A stretch of DNA of 64,000 bases, taken from Hyphomonadaceae bacterium. Its GTDB lineage: Bacteria; Pseudomonadota; Alphaproteobacteria; Rhizobiales; Hyphomicrobiaceae. Positions 57,649-64,000 of this stretch are shown in pieces. The notes beneath the pieces are model-generated. The model worked only from the letters and a program-made list of their open reading frames with translations, was not told where the DNA came from and did not search any database. Both the position numbers and the translations under genes were made by a program. The stretch's first letter is position 1; every line of letters begins with the position of its first letter. The DNA lies in assembly GCA_019747815.1 (NCBI GenBank), contig JAIEQJ010000037.1, positions 1 to 64,000 of the forward strand, given 5' to 3'.

Positions 57649-58557
57649 ATGCGCCGCCGGCTGCCGCCGCTCAAAGCGCTCCCGGCGTTTGAGGTCGCGG
57701 CCGATCGCTTGAGCTTCAGCGCGGCGGCCGAGGCGCTCAACGTGACGCACGGGGCGATCAGCCGGCAGGTGAAGGCGCTCGAGGACCACCTGGGTGTGGC
57801 GCTGTTCCGGCGCTTCAACCGGCGCATCGCGCTGACGGAGGCCGGGCTGGCGCTGCTGCCGTCGGTGCGCCAGGCGCTGCAGCACCTGGAAGCCGGCGCG
57901 GCGCAGGTGGCCGCGCGGCCGCGGCAGGGCCCGCTGGTCGTGTCGTGCCTGGCGACCTTCATGATGCGCTGGCTGATCCCGCGGCTCTACGCCTTCAGTG
58001 CGACGCATCCGGGGATTGAGGTGCGGCTGTCGGCCTCGCATGCGCCGGTCGACTTCGCGCGCGAGGGGGTCGATGTGGCGATCCGGGTCGGCAAGGCGCC
58101 TTGGCCTGCCGCAACCAGCGCGCATCCGTTTCTGGAGGATCGGGTGGGGCCGGTCTGCTCGCCGGCCTGGCTGGCGGCCAACAGGCTGGCGCGGGCGTCG
58201 GACCTGAAGCGCCATACGCTGCTGCACACGCAGACGCGCGCGCGCGCATGGCGAGACTGGATCGAGGCCAACGGCGTCGAGGGCGTCGACGCATCGGCGG
58301 GGCTCCGCTTCGAGCACAGCTACTTTTCGCTGGAGGCGGCGGCCGGCGGGTTGGGGGTTGCCGTCGGCTCGTTGCCGCTGGTGGAGGCGGACCTGAGGAG
58401 CGGACGGCTGGTGGCGCCGTTCGGGTTCGCGGCGAGCGGCCAGCACTACTGCCTGTTGACGGCCAGGCAGGACGGCGACATCGGCAAGATCCAGGCGTTT
58501 CGGCAATGGATACTGGGCGCGCCTGGGGACGCGCCGGGCCTGCGCGGATCGTCTTGA
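57649..58557 (+). CDS. LysR-family regulator, GcvA-like
   Basis: A 302-residue LTTR of the GcvA branch: LPPLKALPAFEVAADRLSFS at the start, ALNVTHGAISRQVKALEDHL as recognition helix, then a substrate-binding domain. The start is ATG 57649 behind AAGGG (a GTG two codons earlier is in frame). It is divergent from the SLC13 transporter and hydroxyacid oxidase, its likely targets. Confidence 0.88.
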   Translation: MRRRLPPLKALPAFEVAADRLSFSAAAEALNVTHGAISRQVKALEDHLGVALFRRFNRRIALTEAGLALLPSVRQALQHLEAGAAQVAARPRQGPLVVSCLATFMMRWLIPRLYAFSATHPGIEVRLSASHAPVDFAREGVDVAIRVGKAPWPAATSAHPFLEDRVGPVCSPAWLAANRLARASDLKRHTLLHTQTRARAWRDWIEANGVEGVDASAGLRFEHSYFSLEAAAGGLGVAVGSLPLVEADLRSGRLVAPFGFAASGQHYCLLTARQDGDIGKIQAFRQWILGAPGDAPGLRGSS

Positions 58558-58588
58558 AGAAATTTGCAGATCGGGCTGTGGCGCAGCG

Positions 58589-59425
58589 TCATGCGCCGGC
58601 TGCCGTGCGGGCGCGGTCGGGCCGATGTTCGACCGGGCGAAAGCGACGCGCACCCTGATCCCACTCGATCAGCCATGCGCCGGTGCGCCCGTTGCGGCAG
58701 CGCTCCAGCGTCACATGCCAGCGCCAGTGTGCGAACGTCTCGCAGCGATCGCGCGCGGCCGGCGCAGGGGCGATGCGCCAGCGCGTCGCCGCGGCGCTGG
58801 CGCCCACGGCTTTTGCCCCGCAGGACAGCATGAGCGGCGTGGCATGCACGGCGGCGGCCAGGTTGAGCCGGCGGCTCTGGGTCAGGTCGAGGCCGGCCTC
58901 GATGGCACCGGTCACGATGGCGGGCCGCGCCTGGGAGCGCAGCGTCTCCTCCAGCGCCCACAGGGCGTCCGTGTCGGTCTCCGCCTCGACCAGGATCAAC
59001 CGGCTGACGTCGATGCCCAGTTGGCTCAGGCCAGGCCCGTAAAGCGCCCCGCCGTCCAAAGTGCGCCGCACGGCGACGAACACGGCCGGGCCTGTGCGCG
59101 TCGGCAGCGCGGCAGCCGTCAAGGCCAGCAGAAAGCCCAAGGCCGCCGGCCGGTCGCCACGGGTCGCGACCGCCGCGTTGAGCACGCCGCCGACGAGGCC
59201 GGGGCGCGGCAGGCCGGGGGCCTGGGAGGCGCCCAGGCCGGCAGTCATGTGCCCTGACATGAACTCTGACATGAACTCTGACATGGGCTCTGACATGGGC
59301 CCTGAGCCGAAACCAGCCGGGGTGGGCTGCAGCCTTTCCATGACCCGCCGCAGGGCGGCAATGCGTGCTCTTTTTGCAGCCCCCTCCTTCTCATCGGAAG
59401 CCGCGATATCGGGGGCGCCACGCAT
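58589..59425 (-). CDS. imuA: ImuA-like SOS mutagenesis protein
   Basis: A 278-residue RecA-fold protein. The N-terminal AAKRARIAALRRVMERLQP, the central LGFLLALTAAALPTRTGPAVFV, LYGPGLSQLGIDVSRLILVEA and the C-terminal LERCRNGRTGAWLIEWD are ImuA blocks. ImuA works with ImuB and DnaE2 in translesion mutagenesis, but neither gene is adjacent. A 12-bp tandem repeat gives a run of MSE(F/P) units near residue 45. The promoter contains a LexA box. The start at 59425 is chosen because an upstream in-frame codon at 59506 falls inside the promoter. Confidence 0.78.
   Translation of the reverse strand: MRGAPDIAASDEKEGAAKRARIAALRRVMERLQPTPAGFGSGPMSEPMSEFMSEFMSGHMTAGLGASQAPGLPRPGLVGGVLNAAVATRGDRPAALGFLLALTAAALPTRTGPAVFVAVRRTLDGGALYGPGLSQLGIDVSRLILVEAETDTDALWALEETLRSQARPAIVTGAIEAGLDLTQSRRLNLAAAVHATPLMLSCGAKAVGASAAATRWRIAPAPAARDRCETFAHWRWHVTLERCRNGRTGAWLIEWDQGARRFRPVEHRPDRARTAAGA
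59244..59303. repeat. 12-bp tandem repeat within imuA
   Basis: GACATGAACTCT (59256-59267, 59268-59279) and the variants GACATGGGCTCT (59280-59291) and GACATGGGCCCT (59292-59303), preceded by a partial unit. They encode MSEP/MSEF/MSGH repeats in frame, so unit number changes keep the reading frame. Confidence 0.85.
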
Positions 59426-59477
59426 GTCAATCGGACAGGTTCTATGGATGGGAGGGCTGGACGGGCCAGCAGGACCC

Positions 59478-59506
59478 AAAATAAGAACAAAATAGGAACA
59501 TGTCAA
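59478..59506 (-). promoter_or_regulatory. imuA promoter
   Basis: On the minus strand TTGACA (59506-59501), a 17-bp spacer and TATTTT (59483-59478) form a near-consensus sigma-70 promoter. The start site would be near 59471, about 46 nt before the chosen start codon at 59425. Confidence 0.8.
59485..59499 (-). promoter_or_regulatory. LexA box of imuA (SOS box)
   Basis: GTTCCTATTTTGTTC is an exact GTTC-N7-GTTC direct repeat, the alphaproteobacterial LexA site. It lies inside the spacer of the imuA promoter, so LexA would block RNA polymerase directly. Confidence 0.88.
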
Positions 59507-59542
59507 GACAGAGGTGGCAGACCAGGCCCGTAAAGAGAGGCG

Positions 59543-59707
59543 CTAGTGTCCCGATCGCGAAGTTCGCCGGATCGTGCAGCAGGCGCTGAACGAACTTCGC
59601 GATCGAAAGGACACTAGCAAGTTCATGGTTCTAGTGTGATTCAGATCGAGAAATTCGCTCACTAGGCGTGCTGCGAGGAAGGGCGAATTTCTCGATCATC
59701 ACACTAG
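59543..59707 (-). mobile_element. Composite CTAG palindromic element, copy 3 (inverted)
   Basis: Module B is 59543-59617 and module A is 59631-59707, joined by the complement of AACCATGAACTTG. It has perfect B feet (CTAGTGTCC/GGACACTAG) and is therefore the best-preserved copy. Its right CTAG (59704-59707) contains the TAG stop codon of the gene at 59704-60378. The imuA promoter begins 37 bp to its left. Confidence 0.85.
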
Positions 59708-60378
59708 CCGGCGGCCATGCGCCGATACGACCGGTGGCTGCGCCGCTCCATGGCGGGTTCCGTCAACACGGCCTGCAGCCAGCGCAGGGGGCACATGAAG
59801 GGGCCCGTGCCCGCCCGATACGCCCGGCCGCGGACATGGGATCCATGCGCCAGCCGACGGTGTGCCGCTTTGGTCGGCGCCGCTCGTCCAGCCTGCGCTC
59901 CCCTCTCGGACCCGGTGCGGGCATCGGCAACCTTGTGCGGTCCGGCTGGGTGCTGCGGCTGCGTGTGTGCAGGCATGCCGTGAAGCTGGGCCAGCCTCTG
60001 CATCTCCTGCTGATGCCTGGCAACCGCCTCCCATTGCGCGGCCTGCTGTCGCTGGCGATAGGTGTCGACCCACTGCAGGGCATCTGCAAGCTTGCGCTCA
60101 TCATCCGCCTGTCGCGCCACGGCATCGGCCTGGGGCGGCTCCGCCGCGGGCTGGCGAGGTGTGAGAGCGGGCGTGTGCACGGCCTCGTCATTGCGCCATG
60201 ACGCCGCCTCCCCGCCCACCGGCTGGTGCGGGCGGTTGCCCTCGAACTGGATGGCCGCCACCATCGGGGTTGCCGGCTCGTCCAAGAGCTGATCGGCGAA
60301 CTGCCAACCCATGACCGCGCCGAAGGCAAAGATTGCCGACGCCATGCCGGCGGTCCGAGACTTGCCTGTGCTGCCCAT
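59704..60378 (-). CDS. Hypothetical membrane-anchored protein, stop supplied by the repeat
   Basis: A 224-residue protein with an N-terminal hydrophobic helix (about 12-25, TAGMASAIFAFGAVMGW) and a polar, Gln/Ala/His-rich rest with a helical segment (DDERKLADALQWVDTYRQ). I do not recognise the family. The ribosome binding site is weak (AGAGAAAA). Its TAG stop lies in the terminal CTAG of the composite repeat, and the last residues RRSHRSYRRMAAG may be secondary read-through. Confidence 0.5.
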   Translation of the reverse strand: MGSTGKSRTAGMASAIFAFGAVMGWQFADQLLDEPATPMVAAIQFEGNRPHQPVGGEAASWRNDEAVHTPALTPRQPAAEPPQADAVARQADDERKLADALQWVDTYRQRQQAAQWEAVARHQQEMQRLAQLHGMPAHTQPQHPAGPHKVADARTGSERGAQAGRAAPTKAAHRRLAHGSHVRGRAYRAGTGPFMCPLRWLQAVLTEPAMERRSHRSYRRMAAG

Positions 60379-60844
60379 GCGATTTTCTCTGTGCGTGATT
60401 CTCCTGCCAGGATGATTTGCGCCGACCTCTTAATATACCGTTAGACATGTTTTTGATCGCCGCACAAATATTCAAAAGCCTGCATCATTCGGCTTTCGCG
60501 TTTTATCTGCGACGCAAGCTTTTGCGCCACGCGCCATTTTATTCGGTTTCCATATGCACCCCGCATCCCGCGCGCGTGCCGGTGCAACTTGTTTTCCCTG
60601 TCATCCCGGCATGGCGCGTTGCGCGCAATATCCGCGACCCAAGGGGGCAGGAACGAACGTGTGCATTCCTGGGCTTGGGTCCCGGCGCCGCGCTTCCGCC
60701 CCGGCCGCAATGATGCGGTGAAAAAAACATCGCAGCGCATTTCGCACCGCGTGTTGGCGGCCCTTTAACGCATGTGCACTAGGCTCGAGCCGATATCAAA
60801 TCGACAGCCTTTGAGCTGCGGCGATGCGCAATGGGGGAGTAAAC
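60379..60844. repeat. Intergenic region with REP-like TCATCCCGG unit at 60601
   Basis: A 466-bp gap. It contains TCATCCCGGCATGGCGC with GCGCGCAATATCCGCGACCCAAGG downstream, a member of the dispersed TCATCCCGG family. The stretch 60440-60550 looks AT-rich. No gene is supported other than the small frame that begins at 60845. Confidence 0.45.
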
Positions 60845-61027
60845 GTGGTGACACTGTCGGGCGTCGCGCATGTTCCGGCGCGTTTCAGAAACTGGATTGA
60901 TCTCGTGAGCGTGTTGCGGGCGCTGATCGCCAGCCGGCCCACATCATATCGGCCCGAGAAATACTACATGCGCGGCCCCGGCCCGAAGTGGCGCGAGAAG
61001 AACGCCCGGCATGGCAATGCCGCCTAA
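60845..61027 (+). CDS. Small basic hypothetical protein, 60 residues
   Basis: A GTG at 60845 has an excellent GGGGGAG 6 nt upstream; an ATG at 60824 in the same frame is less well placed. The protein has a short amphipathic stretch (RNWIDLVSVLRALIASRP) and a basic end (YYMRGPGPKWREKNARHG). No family recognised. It converges with the MarR gene. Confidence 0.45.
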   Translation: MVTLSGVAHVPARFRNWIDLVSVLRALIASRPTSYRPEKYYMRGPGPKWREKNARHGNAA

Positions 61028-61083
61028 CGGTAGCGGGAACAAATCTTGATCGTCGTCTGAAGGCCCGCCATCGGGGCAGCGGA

Positions 61084-61587
61084 TCAACCGGCGTGCGCCG
61101 CCCCGTCGCTGCCCTGCAGCTTGGCCAGCAGGCGGGCGAGCTCGCGCTGCTCGGGCTTGGACAGACGGGCCGCCATGTTCTCCTCAAAGGTGCGAATCTT
61201 CTCGCGCGCCGCCAGGAACGTCGTCTCTCCCGCGGCCTCGAAGAACAGGGCATGGCAGCGCCGGTCGGCGGGAAGCACCTCGCGCTTGATCAGCCCGCGC
61301 TTCTCGAGACGAAAAATCACCGGGCTCATGGTCGATTTGTCGACGCCGAAAGCCGCGGCGAGCGCCACCTGGGTGATGCCGGGATTGGAGCGGATCAGCG
61401 TCAGCACGCCGAACGATCCCGGCGTGAAATCGAAGTCCTTCAGCGTCGCCTCGAACTCCGAGAAGATCTTGGCCTGCGTGCGCCGCACCTGGTAGCCGAC
61501 GTAGGTCGGCAGCTCGTCGAAGTCGATGTCCCGCTCGCCCGCGTGGCCGGGCAGCTTCCGCTTCAAAGCCATGGTCGCCCTTTTCAT
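61084..61587 (-). CDS. MarR-family regulator
   Basis: A 167-residue winged-helix regulator. LPTYVGYQVRRTQAKIFSEF leads to the HTH ITQVALAAAFGVDKSTMSPVIFRLEKRGLI and the wing REVLPADRRCHALFF. It lies 50 bp after the dctM stop on the same strand and is the last gene of the TRAP operon, so it probably controls uptake. The ATG at 61587 has GGAAAGGG. Confidence 0.88.
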   Translation of the reverse strand: MKRATMALKRKLPGHAGERDIDFDELPTYVGYQVRRTQAKIFSEFEATLKDFDFTPGSFGVLTLIRSNPGITQVALAAAFGVDKSTMSPVIFRLEKRGLIKREVLPADRRCHALFFEAAGETTFLAAREKIRTFEENMAARLSKPEQRELARLLAKLQGSDGAAHAG

Positions 61588-61637
61588 GCCCTTTCCGGTC
61601 CCTGTCGAAGCTGGCGTGTCGGCCACGCCAGGCGGCT

Positions 61638-62936
61638 TCACATCTTGGATGGTAGCCAGAGCGCCAGGATTGGGAAAGCGATGAGCAGGACGAGGCGCAG
61701 GATATCGGTGACGATGAAGGGCAGCACGCCATAGAAGATGGTGGAGATCTTGGCGTCCTCCACCACGCTCTTGATGACGAATATGTTCATGCCGACCGGG
61801 GGATGGATGAGCCCCAGCTCCACCGTCATGACGATGATGATGCCGAACCAGATGGGATCGAAGCCGAGCTGCAGGATGACGGGAAAGACGATCGGCACGG
61901 TGAGAATGATCATGGCCAGGGCGTCCATGAGACACCCCAGCACCAGGTACATGAGCAGGATCAGGGCCAGAACGCCGTAGCGGCCGATGCCGAGGCCGGT
62001 GAGAAACTCCGTCACCTTCTGCGGCGTCTGGGTGATGGTGAGGAAGTAGCCGAACAGAATGGCGCCGATCAGCACGGTGAAGACGGCGGCCGTGGTGCGC
62101 GTCGCCTCCAGCAGCGAGCGCAGGATGTCGGGGCCCGACAGGCGCCGCCGCGCGAGGCCGATCAGGAAGGCGCCGGCCGCGCCCATGCCGGCCGCCTCGG
62201 TGGGCGTGAACAGGCCGCCGTAGATGCCGCCGATGACAAAGGCAAAGAGCAGCAGCGTCGCCCATACGTCGCGCAGGCTCGCGCGCCGCTCCCGCCAGGT
62301 GGCCCGCGGCCCCGCCGGCAGGTAGCCCGGCCACGCATAGCCGATGGCGGTGATGGTGAGCATGTACATGAGCACGGCAACGATGCCCGGGATGATGCCG
62401 GCGACGAACAGCTTGCCGATGTCCTGCTGGGTGATGAGGCCGTAGACGGCCAGCACGGTGGATGGCGGGATCATGATGCCGAGCGTGCCGCCGGCGGCGA
62501 TGACGCCCGTGGCGAAGCTCTGCGGATAGCCATAGTTGCGCATTTCCGGATAGGCGACGCGCGAGAAGGTGGCGGCGGTCGCGACCGAGGAGCCGCAGAT
62601 CGCGGCGAACCCGCCGCAGGCGGCGATGGTGGCAATGCCGAGCCCGCCGCGCAGATGGCCGAGCAGGGCATTGGCGGCGCGGAACAGCTCGCGGCTCATG
62701 CCCGAGGTGGTGGCGAACGATCCCATCAGCAGGAACAGCGGGACGACGGCGAAATTCCAGTCGGTCACCGTGCGCATCGACGTTTGCCCGACCATCTTCA
62801 GGGCCGGCGTGCCGCCGCTCAGATAGGCAAAGCCGCCGACGCCGACCAGACCCATCGCCATGCCGACGGGCACGCGCAGCAGCATCAGAACGAACAGGGC
62901 AACGAACCCCAGGACGGCAACGAGGTCGGTGCTCAT
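61638..62936 (-). CDS. dctM: TRAP transporter large permease (DctM)
   Basis: A 432-residue membrane protein with about 12 helices: FAAICGSSVATAATFSRVAYPEM and GVIAAGGTLGIMIPPSTV (first repeat) and the GLIHPPVGMNIFVIKSV segment are DctM signatures. With the small permease and binding protein it imports an organic acid driven by Na+. dctQ lies 7 bp upstream. Confidence 0.93.
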   Translation of the reverse strand: MSTDLVAVLGFVALFVLMLLRVPVGMAMGLVGVGGFAYLSGGTPALKMVGQTSMRTVTDWNFAVVPLFLLMGSFATTSGMSRELFRAANALLGHLRGGLGIATIAACGGFAAICGSSVATAATFSRVAYPEMRNYGYPQSFATGVIAAGGTLGIMIPPSTVLAVYGLITQQDIGKLFVAGIIPGIVAVLMYMLTITAIGYAWPGYLPAGPRATWRERRASLRDVWATLLLFAFVIGGIYGGLFTPTEAAGMGAAGAFLIGLARRRLSGPDILRSLLEATRTTAAVFTVLIGAILFGYFLTITQTPQKVTEFLTGLGIGRYGVLALILLMYLVLGCLMDALAMIILTVPIVFPVILQLGFDPIWFGIIIVMTVELGLIHPPVGMNIFVIKSVVEDAKISTIFYGVLPFIVTDILRLVLLIAFPILALWLPSKM

Positions 62937-62943
62937 CGTTGCC

Positions 62944-63456
62944 TCACTCGACCGGTTTGACCTGCTCGGCGGCGCGGGCGATCGCCTCGGGGTGGAAGAT
63001 CAGCCGGTAGGTGCGCACGGCAATCAGCAGCACGGCCGCCGCATCGCCGAGCCAGGCGACGGCAAAGAAGGGCCAGGTCGGCAGCCGCAGCTCGAAGGTG
63101 CTGACGTTGGCATCGTAGGTGCTGACCACCTTGTCGAACAGCGTGTAGGTCTGCACGGCCACCACGAACAGCAGCACGAGGGTGGCGAACACGTCGATGG
63201 CGCGCTGCCAGCGCGGACCGACGTTGGCCCAGACCAGATCGACGGTGATGTGGCCGCCGCGATAGCTGGTTGCGGCGATGCCCCAGAAGATGAGGATGCC
63301 GAGCAGGAGCTGGCCGAGGTCGTAGCTGTCGGGGATCGCAATGCCGAAGTAGCGCAGCATCACGGTGACGAACACGTCGATGGCGACGATGCCGATGAAG
63401 ATCGCGGCGGTCAGCTCGATGCCGTCGATGAACCGGTCCATGAAATTGCGTGGCAC
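62944..63456 (-). CDS. dctQ: TRAP transporter small permease (DctQ)
   Basis: A 170-residue protein with four helices: LTAAIFIGIVAIDVFVTVML, QLLLGILIFWGIAATSYRGG, HITVDLVWANVGPRW and AVAWLGDAAAVLLIAVRTYR. The start is GTG at 63456 with GGGATTG upstream; ATG five codons later is possible. It lies between dctP and dctM in the normal P-Q-M order. Confidence 0.9.
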   Translation of the reverse strand: MPRNFMDRFIDGIELTAAIFIGIVAIDVFVTVMLRYFGIAIPDSYDLGQLLLGILIFWGIAATSYRGGHITVDLVWANVGPRWQRAIDVFATLVLLFVVAVQTYTLFDKVVSTYDANVSTFELRLPTWPFFAVAWLGDAAAVLLIAVRTYRLIFHPEAIARAAEQVKPVE

Positions 63457-63528
63457 GCTATCAATCCCGACGTCGAAGCGGCGGCGGACGATCCGCCGCC
63501 GCCGGACTGTCCAGGCCCACCGGACCGA

Positions 63529-64000
63529 TCAATAGGCCGCGTTGTACTTGGCGAGCGCGGATTTGAGGCTGGCGAAGATGGCGTCGGCATCGCCGCCGGC
63601 CTTGCGGACATTGTCCGCCCAGGCCGCCTGCAGCGGCTCGGCGGCCTTGCGCCACTCCGCAAGCTGCTCGGTCGAGATCGGGTAGACCTCGCGCGCGGGA
63701 TCGGCCTTGAGCTTCTGGATGCCGGCGCGCTCGTAGTCGGCCCAGGGAGCGGCGACCCTCAAGGCCCACGCGTTGGTGCAGTGGTTGTCGACGGCCGCCT
63801 TCTGTGCCGGGGACATGCTGTTGTAGGTGTTCTTGTTCATGACCCAGGCGAAGGTGGTGGCGTAGAGCGGCACCTCCATGTGGTACTTGGTGACCTTGTC
63901 GATGCCGAACAGCGGCACCGATCCCCACGGGAACGTCACCGCGTCCGCCACGCCCTTCTCCAGGATGTCGCGCACTTCCGGCGCGCTCGACTGCACGTTG
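63529..64000 (-). CDS. dctP: TRAP transporter substrate-binding protein (DctP), C-terminal part
   Basis: About 156 C-terminal residues of a DctP-family periplasmic receptor; the N-terminus lies beyond the window. GVADAVTFPWGSVPLFGIDKVTKYH is the segment that follows the ligand-binding Arg region; FAWVMNKNTYNSMSPAQKAAV is a hallmark of the family end. The subtype resembles receptors for aromatic or 2-oxo acids, but the ligand cannot be read here. Confidence 0.88.
   Translation of the reverse strand, partial: NVQSSAPEVRDILEKGVADAVTFPWGSVPLFGIDKVTKYHMEVPLYATTFAWVMNKNTYNSMSPAQKAAVDNHCTNAWALRVAAPWADYERAGIQKLKADPAREVYPISTEQLAEWRKAAEPLQAAWADNVRKAGGDADAIFASLKSALAKYNAAY

Overview
The window looks like a stretch of chromosome from a GC-rich alphaproteobacterium, most probably of the order Hyphomicrobiales (Rhizobiales). 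The clearest marker is an SOS promoter with a GTTC-N7-GTTC LexA box, the alphaproteobacterial type, in front of imuA. It fits with the high GC3, the metabolism dominated by 2-hydroxyacids and dicarboxylates, a TRAP transporter, several LysR/GntR/MarR/AraC regulators, and dispersed palindromes starting TCATCCCGG. The genus cannot be fixed from the sequence. I saw no complete insertion sequence, phage, CRISPR array or rRNA.

Layout. 1-9 kb: a cut-off secreted protein, an acyl-CoA synthetase and an SDR, an HWE/HisKA_2-type histidine kinase, then a GntR regulator divergent from suyA-suyB-slcC-comC-like genes. That operon fits the route in which two opposite-handed sulfolactate dehydrogenases racemise sulfolactate and SuyAB splits it into pyruvate and sulfite. 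9-20 kb: a PL14-like membrane-anchored protein, a D-lactate/glycolate-type FAD oxidase with a clear promoter, a secreted metacaspase next to a secreted protein with an Arg/Asp/Glu repeat (both sharing an unusual 19-bp leader motif), a PAS-GGDEF-EAL protein, a coiled-coil sulfotransferase-like protein, and a lemA/M48 protease pair. 20-32 kb: small membrane proteins, a TadD-like TPR lipoprotein, a GST, an acetamidase/metal-type ABC operon that lacks an ATPase, an M17 aminopeptidase, an NlpC/P60 hydrolase, a YfhO-like membrane protein and dodecin. 32-42 kb: a GntR regulator and a long operon of a molybdopterin oxidase, a four-subunit succinate dehydrogenase/fumarate reductase-type complex and a two-subunit class I fumarase, preceded by LysR and PrmB genes. 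42-47.5 kb: an H-NS-like protein, DoxX, DNA polymerase I, TrmO and tRNA-Arg(CCG). 47.5-54.7 kb looks lower in GC and begins at the tRNA: a relic of a copper-responsive gene (CueR-type promoter plus a truncated HMA domain), an AraC regulator, a soxC/cytochrome c sulfite dehydrogenase pair, and a LysR-deaminase-purine permease module. 54.7-64 kb: an FMN 2-hydroxyacid oxidase, a SLC13 transporter with a divergent LysR, an orphan SOS-controlled imuA, a hypothetical protein, and a MarR/TRAP (dctPQM) operon that runs off the end.

The most unusual structure is a roughly 165-bp composite palindromic element present three times (29127-29293, 51188-51352, and inverted at 59543-59707). Each copy has two hairpin modules bounded by CTAG and joined by a conserved 13-bp linker. 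The two modules, and a third hairpin abutting the second copy, share one design: a 9-10 bp foot, a 3-nt one-sided bulge, then a long stem. In two of the three copies the terminal CTAG supplies the TAG stop codon of the neighbouring gene. This has the look of a small non-autonomous mobile family that inserts at gene 3' ends.
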